This document shows positions 16,737 to 24,613 of a DNA stretch of 64,000 bases, in pieces (the stretch's first letter is position 1; every line of letters begins with the position of its first letter). The notes beneath the pieces are model-generated. The model had not been told where the DNA came from and searched no databases. It worked only from the letters and a program-made list of their open reading frames with translations. The DNA comes from Hymenobacter elongatus. Lineage in GTDB: Bacteria > Bacteroidota > Bacteroidia > Cytophagales > Hymenobacteraceae. The stretch is from the NCBI RefSeq assembly GCF_004745955.1, contig NZ_SRLD01000020.1, positions 32,276 to 96,275 of the forward strand, read 5' to 3'. A program made the translations under genes and the position numbers.

Positions 16737-16742
16737 GAGCCG

Positions 16743-17306
16743 CTACTGCGCGGCTTTGAGCAGCTTGTGCTTGCCGTGCAGCTTGTCCCACTCGGCTTCG
16801 AGCATGCTCATCTCCGTCAGGCTCCAGTACGAGCCGTTGTAGTACAGACTGTCGCGGGAGGTGCCTTCCTGCACCATGCCGGCCTTTTCGTAGCAGCCGA
16901 TAGCACCTTTGTTAAAGTCATAGACGCCCAAGTCGATGCGGTGTAGCTGCAGCTGCTCAAACCCAATCTTGAGTATCGCCTTTATCATGCCCTGGCACAC
17001 GCCCCGGCCCCGCTCCTGCGAGCTGCCGACCAGCACCCGGCTGATGCGGGCCGAGCGGTTTTTGCGACTGATGCCGCCCAGGGAAATATGGCCTACCACT
17101 TCGTTGGTCTTGTTATCGACGGCTTTATAGACAAACGCGTCGGAAGTGAGCGGGTCGTTGGTATCCTCAATATACCAGGCCAGGCTTTCCTGCGTCAGCG
17201 GGAACGAGAACAGCGACCCCGACCAGCTTATCAGCAGCTCCTCATCTTTAATCCACTCTATCAGCTGCTTAAAATCGGCTTGGGTGAACGGCTCCAGTCT
17301 AATCAT
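16743..17306 (-). CDS. GNAT acetyltransferase, RimJ/RimL type
   Basis: A 187-residue acetyltransferase. The start is set at MIRLEPFTQADFKQLIEWIK, the normal N terminus of the fold; the longer open frame upstream encodes Cys- and Arg-rich sequence unlike any protein. The acetyl-CoA pocket is at SRVLVGSSQERGRGVCQGMI, and the later HRIDLGVYDFNKGAIGCYEKAG is typical of the RimJ/RimL branch, which acetylates N-terminal or side-chain amines of proteins or small molecules. Immediate neighbours offer no functional hint. An upstream TATCTTGC at about 17440 on the minus strand could be its -7 box, giving a long leader of about 130 bases. Confidence 0.88.
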   Translation of the reverse strand: MIRLEPFTQADFKQLIEWIKDEELLISWSGSLFSFPLTQESLAWYIEDTNDPLTSDAFVYKAVDNKTNEVVGHISLGGISRKNRSARISRVLVGSSQERGRGVCQGMIKAILKIGFEQLQLHRIDLGVYDFNKGAIGCYEKAGMVQEGTSRDSLYYNGSYWSLTEMSMLEAEWDKLHGKHKLLKAAQ

Positions 17307-17775
17307 TGATGGCAATTTCTTTGGGGTTTGCGGGAAATAACAAGCCCAACAGGCCGACAGTTTTGTCGGTGGGGCGCTACCTCCGCAAGAGGTGGTAAAA
17401 CAGGACTTTTTGGGGAGTAGTCGATGTAGACGTACGCGGCCGCAAGATACGCATTCCTGGCCCAAGCTGAAGCGTATTGCGCGGGCAAAAACGGGAGTTT
17501 GGAACCGTTGCCAGAAAAATATTCGACGGGCGCAGGTTTCCTTCGTTGAGGGCGTGGGTGGAATGTTGAAAAAACCTGATTCTGTCATTCCGAGTATTCT
17601 GCGCCTAAAGCACAGACCCAAGAATCTCGCGCATAGTGACAACTAACTACGACTGCGGTGGAGACGCGTCGGCTACACGAAGGTCAAATCAAGCAGACCA
17701 ACCAGACCAAACACGACACGAAACTCAAAAGCCCAACTACCTACTTAGCACGCCTTCCCCTCTGCTTCCTGATTT
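17307..17775. other. 469 bp intergenic region with a decayed family 1 repeat
   Basis: No gene is seen. At 17584-17640 the sequence GTCATTCCGAG ... GAATCTCGCGC ... GTGAC resembles a worn family 1 inverted repeat, with arms too diverged to pair well. The hairpin CGACAGTTTTGTCG (17360-17373) is small. The rest is unremarkable, with a purine-poor, A/C-rich stretch just before the M28 peptidase start. Confidence 0.45.
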
Positions 17776-19434
17776 ATGATCTTACCCCTACTCCGCGTAC
17801 TACCCCTGGCCCTTAGCAGCCTATTGCTACCCCATTCCGCTCCCGCCCAGAACCTGACGGTGCCTAAACAAGTAGCCAAGGCGATGCGCCAGGTGAAACC
17901 CAACGACCTCAAGGCTCATATTCGCTACCTGGCCGACGACCGGCTGTTGGGCCGCCAGCCCGGCACGCCCGGCTACCAAATGGCGGTAGACTACGTCACT
18001 CAGCAGCTCAAAATGCTGGGCGTGGAGCCCGCTGGCGACGCGGGCACTTTCGTGCAGCGCGTGCGGCTGCGCAAAGCTTTCAGCAGTATAGCTACCACTT
18101 CTTTTCTGCTGCGCCCCAGCGCTGGCACGGCCGTGCCGCTGGCGGCGGGCGCGGAGTACGTATTCTACCCCAATCCCGCAATACCCAGCGTCGCGGTAGA
18201 GGCTCCACTGGTGTTTGCTGGCTACGGCATCAGCGCCCCCGAACTGAGCTATGACGACTACACGGGCCTCGACGCGAAGGGCAAAATAGTGGTAGTGCTG
18301 CGCGGGGCCCCGCAGGCATTTCCGTCTACCGTGGCGGCGGCTAGTCAGGATGTGCTGGCTCTTCTGCAGAACGCGGCCCGCCACGGGGCCGTGGGCGTGC
18401 TGCTGGCTTCGCGTACGCCGGCGGCGGCCTTGCCGAATTTCCGGCAGGGCGTGTTCAGCGTGCTGGGCCCCGATGGCAAAGTCGCCGCTTCGCGCACCTA
18501 TGCGCCCGGCGCGGACCTTACGCTGCTGGGGGCCGTAAGTGCCAGCACCCTACAAACCCTACTGCGGGGCGCGGCAGCCGATACCAGCACCACGTTCGCG
18601 GCCTTGCGGGCGGGCCAGCCGGCGTCGGTAGCGCTACCCGCGAGCATGAAGGCCACCAACATATCGACCTACCAGGAAGTGGACAGCTACAATGTGGTAG
18701 GCAGAATAACAGGCTCGGATGCACGGCTGCGCGACGAATATGTGGTGCACAGCGCCCACCTCGACCACCTGGGCGTGGGTGTGCCGGTAAAAGGCGACTC
18801 CATCTACAACGGGGCCCACGACAACGCGTCGGGAGTGGCCAGCGTGCTGGAAATTGCCCGGATCTACTCCCAGCTTCCGCAGAAGCCCAAACGCTCGGTG
18901 CTGCTCGTGCTCCAGACCGGAGAAGAGCTGGGCTTGCTGGGTTCGGCCTTTTTCGCGGCCCAGCCCACGGTTCCGAAGGGAAAGATAGTGGCCGACATTA
19001 ATACCGATATGCCCACTATTATTGCGCCCCTGCTGTCGGTGGTAGCGCTGGGGGGGCAACATTCCAGCCTGCTGGAGCCCACCACGCGGGCGGCCGCCTA
19101 CCTGGGCCTGAGCGTGGAGGCCGACCCCGAGCCGGAGCAAAACCGCTTCATCCGCTCCGACCAGTACAGCTTCGTAACCCAGGGAATTCCGGCCCTGCAC
19201 ATCAAATACGGCAACAAAACCGCCGACGGCAAAAACGACTTCAGCAAAACCGTGCAGGCGTGGCGCACCGCCACCTACCACAAGCCCCAGGACGACATCA
19301 ACGGCACCTTCGACTTTGAAGCAGGCAAAAAATACGTGCAGCTCAATTTTCTGATCGGCTACCAGGTGGCCCAGGCCGAGCAGCGCCCCACCTGGAATGC
19401 GGGCGACTTTTTCGGTAGCCGGTTCGGGAAGTAA
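17776..19434 (+). CDS. Exported M28-family aminopeptidase with PA domain
   Basis: A 552-residue secreted zinc peptidase. Signal peptide (about 1-25, ending SAPAQ), then a helical start (MRQVKPNDLKAHIRYLADDR), a protease-associated insert (roughly 120-270, with VFAGYGISAPELSYDDYTGLDAKGKIVVVLRG split by the M28 halves), and the catalytic core. Zinc ligands and catalytic residues are visible: His in VHSAHLDHLG, Asp in GAHDNASG, Glu pair in TGEELGLLGS, Asp in ADINTDMP and His in TYHKPQDD. It should trim N-terminal residues from peptides outside the inner membrane for nutrient uptake. It ends 89 bp before a strong bidirectional hairpin. Full length for the family with nothing missing. Confidence 0.93.
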   Translation: MILPLLRVLPLALSSLLLPHSAPAQNLTVPKQVAKAMRQVKPNDLKAHIRYLADDRLLGRQPGTPGYQMAVDYVTQQLKMLGVEPAGDAGTFVQRVRLRKAFSSIATTSFLLRPSAGTAVPLAAGAEYVFYPNPAIPSVAVEAPLVFAGYGISAPELSYDDYTGLDAKGKIVVVLRGAPQAFPSTVAAASQDVLALLQNAARHGAVGVLLASRTPAAALPNFRQGVFSVLGPDGKVAASRTYAPGADLTLLGAVSASTLQTLLRGAAADTSTTFAALRAGQPASVALPASMKATNISTYQEVDSYNVVGRITGSDARLRDEYVVHSAHLDHLGVGVPVKGDSIYNGAHDNASGVASVLEIARIYSQLPQKPKRSVLLVLQTGEELGLLGSAFFAAQPTVPKGKIVADINTDMPTIIAPLLSVVALGGQHSSLLEPTTRAAAYLGLSVEADPEPEQNRFIRSDQYSFVTQGIPALHIKYGNKTADGKNDFSKTVQAWRTATYHKPQDDINGTFDFEAGKKYVQLNFLIGYQVAQAEQRPTWNAGDFFGSRFGK

Positions 19435-19467
19435 AGCAGCGGCTTAGCAGAAAGCATCTGTAGCTAC

Positions 19468-19645
19468 TGTCATCCTGAGCCCTGCGAAGGACCTTCCTCG
19501 CCTATCCCACGGAAGCTCTTCCCAACGCACAAAAGCCCTCTGCCACGCCGGTGGCAAAGGGCTTTTGTGCGTTGAACTGACCGAATCACTCAGTGGAGGA
19601 AGATCTTTCGCTTTGCGTACGCCAAATAAAGGATGACAAACGAGA
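19468..19645. repeat. Family 1-like inverted repeat with a terminator in its centre
   Basis: GTCATCCTGAG (about 19470) and GAAGGACCTTCCTC face GAGGAAGATCTTTC and AGGATGAC (to about 19642). Inside sits a near-perfect hairpin (19523-19574): CAACGCACAAAAGCCCT pairs with AGGGCTTTTGTGCGTTG. Read in either direction the inner stem ends in GGGCTTTTGT, so it can stop both the M28 peptidase gene and the small gene converging on it. Confidence 0.7.
19523..19574. terminator. Bidirectional terminator hairpin
   Basis: About 23 paired bases around a small loop, with AAAAGCCC on one side and GGGCTTTT on the other, between the convergent genes 17776-19434 and 19694-19936. Confidence 0.85.
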
Positions 19646-19693
19646 AAGAAGAAGAAGAAGAAGCGGAACAAGCGGAAGAAACAAAACCGCCCC

Positions 19694-19936
19694 TCACACC
19701 TCCGGCAACCAGATGTCTTCCAGGTAGGCACTCAGGCCGTGGGAATGCTGAAACAGATGGATGAACAAGATATGCTCGTCGCCTGTGCCGCGCCAGATTT
19801 CGGCGTAAAAATCGCCTAGCGCATACAGATGCAGCTGGAAGCTGTCCTGCATCCGGTCGGACAGGAAATGCCCGCACTGACGCAGCACGTCGGCTTGCTG
19901 GCCCATTGGCAGACATTTGAAAACGGTAAGACGCAT
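19694..19936 (-). CDS. Small hypothetical protein
   Basis: An 80-residue soluble protein that starts best at MRLTVFKCLPMGQQADVLRQ; a longer frame adds eight residues. It is compact and aromatic (HLYALGDFYAEIWRGTGDEH, FQHSHGLSAYLEDIWLPEV) and reads like the small conserved unknown proteins common in Hymenobacter-type genomes. No catalytic motif, signal peptide or membrane segment is visible. A tract of GAA/AGA triplets (about 19646-19680) lies just past its stop. It is divergent from the YfcC-like transporter, with 134 bp between the starts. Function unknown. Confidence 0.6.
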   Translation of the reverse strand: MRLTVFKCLPMGQQADVLRQCGHFLSDRMQDSFQLHLYALGDFYAEIWRGTGDEHILFIHLFQHSHGLSAYLEDIWLPEV

Positions 19937-20070
19937 AAGCGGAAACACAACCGGCCGCACGAAAGCCGGGTTCCAGGGGCCGGCACTTCTGCGGAAAGTT
20001 CGGCAACACTGCGCGGATAACTTCTATTTTTCCCGGATTATTGCCCGCTCGTTCACCTCTCCCACCGTTG

Positions 20071-21417
20071 ATGAAGACCCTCCGCTTTCCCCATCCGCTC
20101 GTCTTGCTGACCGGGTTTATTCTGCTGGCCGCGCTGCTTAGCTATGTGTTGCCCGCCGGCGAGTTTGCCCGTCAGGCCGATGCCCTCACCGGCCGCGACG
20201 TAGTGGTGCCGGGCTCCTACCACCGCGTGCCCGCCACGCCCGTCACGCTGCTCCAGGCCCTGGTCGATATTCCGAAGGGCATGGCCGACGCGGCCGGTGT
20301 CATTTTCTTCGTCTTTCTGACCGGTGGCGCTTTCACCGTAGTCGACCAGACCGGGGCCCTGCGCCGGGGCGTCGACTGGCTATTGGTGAAGCTGCGGGGC
20401 CGGGAAGTGCTGGTCATTCCCATTATTTCCCTGCTCTTCGCCACCATGGGCGCGCTGGAAAACATGCAGGAAGAAATTATTCCGCTGGTGCCGGTGCTAC
20501 TGGTCCTGATGCGCCGCCTGGGCTACCCGCTCATTACGGCGGCAGCCGTCAGCATCGGGGCCGCTGCCGTGGGGGCTTCGTTTAGCCCGCTCAACCCGTT
20601 TCAGGTGGGCATCGCCCAGAAGCTGGCCCAGCTGCCGCTGCTGTCGGGCGCGGGGTTCCGGCTGGTGTTTCTGGCCCTGGCCCTGGTGCTCTGGATTGGG
20701 GGCACGATGCGCTACGCGGCCAAAAACCGGGTAGTGCCCGAGCTGACAGCCGACGATGAAACCACTGCCGCCGGAGCCGGCCGCCAGGGTATTGTGCTGT
20801 TGCTGCTGCTGCTCACTTTCGCCGCTTTCACCTACGGCGTGCTGAATCTGGGGTGGGAATTTGAGCAAATGGGCGCATTATTTTTCGTGCTGGGCGTGCT
20901 GGCGGGCCTCATTGGCGGCCTGGGCCTCAACGGCACCGCCGACGCCTTCATTACCGGTTTCCGCGACCTGGCGTTTTCGGCGCTCCTTATCGGCTTTGCC
21001 CGCGCCATATTCGTGGTGCTGGAGCAGGGCCACATCGTCGATACCATCGTCAATGGCTTGTCGGCCCCGCTGGCCCAGCTGCCCGTTACGCTTTCGGCCC
21101 TGAGCATGATAGGCGTGCACACGGCGCTGCACCTGCCCGTGCCCAGCGTGAGCGGCCAGGCGGTACTCACCATGCCCATTCTCACGCCCCTCTCCGATTT
21201 GCTGGGCTTGCCGCGCCAGGTTACGGTGCTGGCTTACCAGTACGGGGCGGGCCTCTGCGAAATCATTACGCCGACTAACGGTGCTCTGGTGGCCATTGTG
21301 GCCGCCTGCGGGGTGCGCTTCGACCAGTGGTGGAAGTTCGTGCTGCCGCTCTATCTGGGGCTGCTGGCGCTGGCTGCCGTAGCCGTTATTATCGGGGTAG
21401 CTATTGGGCTGGCATAA
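20071..21417 (+). CDS. YfcC/C4-dicarboxylate-carrier-type membrane transporter
   Basis: A 448-residue inner-membrane protein with about 12 hydrophobic segments, starting at MKTLRFPHPLVLLTGFILLA. Family signatures are VLPAGEF near the start, the TGGAFTVVDQTGALRRGVDWL stretch, the re-entrant loop GAAAVGASFSPLNPFQVGIA, and the closing HLPVPSVSGQAVLTMPIL and GLCEIITPTNGALVAI. YfcC-like carriers belong to the DcuC/arsenical-pump-like superfamily and are annotated as moving C4-dicarboxylates or amino acids, but the true substrate is not settled. TATTTTTC near 20025 may be the -7 box. A clean terminator follows. Confidence 0.88.
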   Translation: MKTLRFPHPLVLLTGFILLAALLSYVLPAGEFARQADALTGRDVVVPGSYHRVPATPVTLLQALVDIPKGMADAAGVIFFVFLTGGAFTVVDQTGALRRGVDWLLVKLRGREVLVIPIISLLFATMGALENMQEEIIPLVPVLLVLMRRLGYPLITAAAVSIGAAAVGASFSPLNPFQVGIAQKLAQLPLLSGAGFRLVFLALALVLWIGGTMRYAAKNRVVPELTADDETTAAGAGRQGIVLLLLLLTFAAFTYGVLNLGWEFEQMGALFFVLGVLAGLIGGLGLNGTADAFITGFRDLAFSALLIGFARAIFVVLEQGHIVDTIVNGLSAPLAQLPVTLSALSMIGVHTALHLPVPSVSGQAVLTMPILTPLSDLLGLPRQVTVLAYQYGAGLCEIITPTNGALVAIVAACGVRFDQWWKFVLPLYLGLLALAAVAVIIGVAIGLA

Positions 21418-21511
21418 AGTCGGACTCGTGTCGTTGTGAGCAGCAACGACAGTCCACGCCTCAAGCGGTGTTACTCCATCCCCAGCGGAGTGACCACTGC
21501 CTTTGCACTAG

Positions 21512-21547
21512 AAAGCCCTTTCTCGTTGCGACGGGAAAGGGCTTTTC
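21512..21547 (+). terminator. Terminator after the YfcC-like transporter
   Basis: AAAGCCCTTTC, a short loop and GAAAGGGCTTTTC form a stem with T-rich 3' flank, about 95 bp past the stop codon and able to act on both strands. Confidence 0.75.
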
Positions 21548-21615
21548 GCTTTATCAGGTTCAGGGCAGGTCGGAAAATGGATTGCTCGCGCTGCTCAAAC
21601 TGGCCCGCTATTTTT

Positions 21616-22017
21616 CTAGCTAAACCGCAGTTCCTCAGCCTCAAAAATCCGCTTTACTTTCCGCTTCTTTTCGACCATCTGAAACCGGGCGCGGTACTGG
21701 GCTTCGTCCCAGTACACGTCCGAAATCAGGCCCCGGTGCGGGGGGCAGCCGGGCTCCGGGTTGGCTTCCTCCACCACGTCGCCGAAGCTGAACGGGGGTT
21801 TTGCGGCCAGCTCCGTGAACAGCTCCCCGCTGACTTTGAACTGCTGCTCGTCGTAGCGCAGCAGAATCCAGTCATCGGCTTCGTCAATCTTTTCGAACAG
21901 CTTGCCCAACGGCTCCAGCCACTCGAAGGTGCGGCGGTTGGCGGGATGAATGTAGCGGAAGCCGTAGTCGGGCGTCCAGGAATACAGGCCGTAGACAACG
22001 GGTTTGGGGCGAGCCAT
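21616..22017 (-). CDS. Small hypothetical protein
   Basis: A 133-residue soluble protein beginning MARPKPVVYGLYSWTPDYGF; the longer frame upstream is not protein-like. It is rich in aromatic and charged residues (DEADDWILLRYDEQQFKVSG, YWDEAQYRARFQMVEKKRKV) and ends in a basic stretch then FEAEELRFS. The family is not recognised and no catalytic signature is apparent. On the minus strand TAATTTCG (22022-22029) lies only four bases before the start codon, so the message may be leaderless (see findings). Function unknown. Confidence 0.65.
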   Translation of the reverse strand: MARPKPVVYGLYSWTPDYGFRYIHPANRRTFEWLEPLGKLFEKIDEADDWILLRYDEQQFKVSGELFTELAAKPPFSFGDVVEEANPEPGCPPHRGLISDVYWDEAQYRARFQMVEKKRKVKRIFEAEELRFS

Positions 22018-22578
22018 GTAAGCGAAATTAGGGAATGAGAGCCCACAAGTGAGCTTCGGACAAGATGCCGACACTACACGTGACGTGTCGGGAATCAACA
22101 ACAAAACTCCGCTAATTATTCCCTGAAATCAACCATTGCCCCCCGAAAAGCAGCACACTACTCGTGCGGCCGGGCCTGAGCCGGAAAAAAACAGCCCTAT
22201 TGATTCGGCTTGGGTTGGCTTGCTTCTATTGCCACATATCCGCCCCCGATTATACCTATGCGCTGGCTCCGGTGACGACTGCCGCGCCACTTATCAGCCG
22301 AATCAGTGCCGGGGCAATGCGGGCCAGCGCCTTGCCCCGCTGCTGCCGCGCATGCCGTTGGCCCCAAATTGTACTCTGTTCAGGCAGGACAGCGGAGGAG
22401 CTCGTGAGCCACCAGCCCGAAAGCTTCGCTCATTTCCGTAGTGAGGGCGCAACGGCTGGCGCAGAGTTTTCCTGTTCAGGTTCAATGGGTTTGGCCCCTG
22501 AGTATAACCCCGTTGCTATATAATCAGTTAGTAGCCCGACGCAGCCCCGAATTTGGGCCACCTTACCTACTGCTCTCC
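22018..22578. other. 561 bp intergenic region without a recognised gene
   Basis: Short open frames exist here but encode Arg/Cys/Ala-rich sequence with no start context. An in-frame extension of the downstream GH13 enzyme back to 22441 is likewise not protein-like. ACACGTGACGTGT (22074-22086) is a small inverted repeat. GAATTTG at about 22550 could be the -7 box of the GH13 gene, giving a leader of about 20 bases. Confidence 0.4.
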
Positions 22579-24402
22579 ATGCCTAACTCCGACCTGTCTA
22601 ACACCCTCATTCCGCACGCCGGCATGGGCGCCATTCCGCACGCCGCCGGCACCACTTTCCGGGTGTGGGCTCCCCATGCCGATGCCGTGTCCGTCGTGGG
22701 CCCCTTCAACGACTGGAATAGCACCACGCACCCCCTCACCCACGAAGCCGATGGCTACTGGGCCGCCGATATTGCCGGCCTCACGTCCGGCACCGAGTAC
22801 AAGTTCTGGCTTCGCAACGGCGAGGCGGAGCTGACCCGCCACGACCCCTACGCCCGCGAAGTGACGCACTCGGCCGGCAGCTCGGTAGTACCCAACCACG
22901 AGTTCGACTGGTCCGACGACCACTTTGAGATGCCCGCCTGGAATGAGCTCGTCATCTACGAGCTACACGTGGGCACCTTCAACGCGCCGGACCCTGAGCG
23001 GCCCGGCACTTTCCTCGACGTAGTAGCCAAGTTGGGCTACCTACGCGATTTGGGCATCAATGCGCTTGAGATTATGCCGCCCACCGAGTTTCCGGGCGGG
23101 CGCAGCTGGGGCTACAACCCCGCCCATCCATTTGCCCTCGAAACCGATTATGGCGGCCCCCAGGCTTTCAAGGAGCTCGTCAAGCAGGCGCACCGCCACG
23201 GCATTGCCATTATTCTGGATGTGGTTTACAACCATTTCGGCCCCGGCGACCTGGACCTCTGGCAGTTCGACGGCTGGGCCGAAAACGACGGCGGCGGTAT
23301 CTACTTCTACAACGACTGGCGCGCCGAAACGCCCTGGGGCCACAACCGGCCCGACTACAGCCGCGACGAGGTGCGCCGCTACATCCGCGACAATGCCCTT
23401 ATGTGGCTCGAAGACTACCGCGTGGATGGCCTGCGCTGCGACTCGATTTCCCACATCCGCAACGTGCACGGCAGCACCGACACGGCCCACGACTTACCCG
23501 AGGGCTGGAGCCTGATGAAGTGGATCAACGAAGAAATTCAGGCCACGATGCCCTGGAAAATCACCATTGCGGAGGATTTGCTGGGCAACGAGTACATCAC
23601 CCGCCCCACCGATCAGGAGGGCCAGGGCTTTGGGGCGCAGTGGGACGCGGCCTTCGTCAACATCATCCGCGACGCCCTCACCACTCCCCACGACGCCGAC
23701 CGCAACCTGGTAGCCGTAGCCGAAACCCTGACCCAGACCTACAACGGCGACGCTTTTCAGCGCATCATCTACACCGAGTCGCACGACGAAGTAGCGAATG
23801 GCAAGTCGCGGGTGCCGGAGGAAATCATGCCGGGCGAGGCTGCCTCGTGGTTTCCAAAGAAGCGCGCCACGCTCGGGGCCACGCTCGTGTTTACCGCGCC
23901 CGGCATTCCGATGCTGTTTCAGGGGCAGGAATTTCTGGCCGACGGCTACTTCTCCGACGACCAGCCGCTGAACTGGGACTATGCCGCTCATCACCCCGGC
24001 CTGGTGCAGCTCTACCGCGACCTTATTCGGCTGCGCCGCAACCTCGACGGCCACACCCGTGGCTTGCTGGGCCAGCACCTGGCCGTGTCTCACCTCAACG
24101 ATACCGACAAGGTTCTGGCTTTCCGCCGCTGGGCCGATACCGACGGCGGCCCCGGCGACACGACCATCATCGTGGCCAACTTTGCCGACCAGACGCATCT
24201 GGCCTACACCATCGGCCTGCCGGCCGGGGGCCACTGGCGGGTGCGTTTCAACAGCGACTGGCAGGGCTACGATGACGAGTTTGGCAACTTCGAAAGCGTA
24301 GACACCCAGGCCGAAGAAGGCGAGTATGATGGACTGCCTTTCCACGCCTCGTTCGGGCTGGCACCCTACTCCGTGCTCATTATTTCGCAGGAAGCTGGCT
24401 AA
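22579..24402 (+). CDS. GH13 alpha-glucan branching-enzyme-like protein with CBM48
   Basis: A 607-residue cytoplasmic glycan enzyme. The N-terminal CBM48 (TTFRVWAPHADAVSVVGPFN, about residues 25-110) precedes a GH13 barrel: YELHVGTF, DVVYNHFGPGDLD, nucleophile Asp near 287 in VDGLRCDSI, acid/base Glu near 332 in TIAEDLLG, and the transition-state Asp near 403 in YTESHDEVANG. A small C-terminal beta domain ends it. The barrel motifs sit between glycogen branching enzyme (GlgB) and malto-oligosyltrehalose trehalohydrolase (TreZ). The next gene is a glycogen synthase, and no trehalose synthase partner is present, so a branching role in glycogen storage is favoured. The start at MPNSDLSNTLIPHAG is the first protein-like Met. 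Confidence 0.82.
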   Translation: MPNSDLSNTLIPHAGMGAIPHAAGTTFRVWAPHADAVSVVGPFNDWNSTTHPLTHEADGYWAADIAGLTSGTEYKFWLRNGEAELTRHDPYAREVTHSAGSSVVPNHEFDWSDDHFEMPAWNELVIYELHVGTFNAPDPERPGTFLDVVAKLGYLRDLGINALEIMPPTEFPGGRSWGYNPAHPFALETDYGGPQAFKELVKQAHRHGIAIILDVVYNHFGPGDLDLWQFDGWAENDGGGIYFYNDWRAETPWGHNRPDYSRDEVRRYIRDNALMWLEDYRVDGLRCDSISHIRNVHGSTDTAHDLPEGWSLMKWINEEIQATMPWKITIAEDLLGNEYITRPTDQEGQGFGAQWDAAFVNIIRDALTTPHDADRNLVAVAETLTQTYNGDAFQRIIYTESHDEVANGKSRVPEEIMPGEAASWFPKKRATLGATLVFTAPGIPMLFQGQEFLADGYFSDDQPLNWDYAAHHPGLVQLYRDLIRLRRNLDGHTRGLLGQHLAVSHLNDTDKVLAFRRWADTDGGPGDTTIIVANFADQTHLAYTIGLPAGGHWRVRFNSDWQGYDDEFGNFESVDTQAEEGEYDGLPFHASFGLAPYSVLIISQEAG

Positions 24403-24442
24403 GAAGCAGTTTCATACAGCTTTTCGCCGCAGCGTCCGGCTT

Positions 24443-24534
24443 GCAGTAGCGCGAGCTTTGTAGCGTGCGTGCCAGAACGATTCATCTCCCCGATAGTCAT
24501 TTTGGCACGCGCGCTACAAAGTTCGCGCTACTGC
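24443..24534. repeat. Intergenic inverted repeat, family 3 (inside the glycogen module)
   Basis: Arms of 31 bases (24443-24473 and 24504-24534) differ at two positions and begin GCAGTAGCGCGA. They lie between the GH13 gene and the glycogen synthase gene, which are otherwise arranged like an operon. A hairpin here could attenuate the downstream gene or only mark an insertion. The second copy is at 35621-35708. Confidence 0.8.
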
Positions 24535-24613
24535 GTTGGAAACCTCTGAAAATACAGTTAGAAATGCCGGCAAGGCGTATATCTTGCCGGCACTCCACGT
24601 TAAAACCCGCTTC

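Noticed and set aside
22164..22523. Open frame of 119 codons in the gap before the GH13 gene
   Set aside because: Arg/Cys/Ala-rich, no start context, no family motif; no similar gene pattern in the region.
22441..22578. In-frame N-terminal extension of the GH13 enzyme
   Set aside because: The 46 extra residues are not protein-like and precede the natural start of the CBM48 region.
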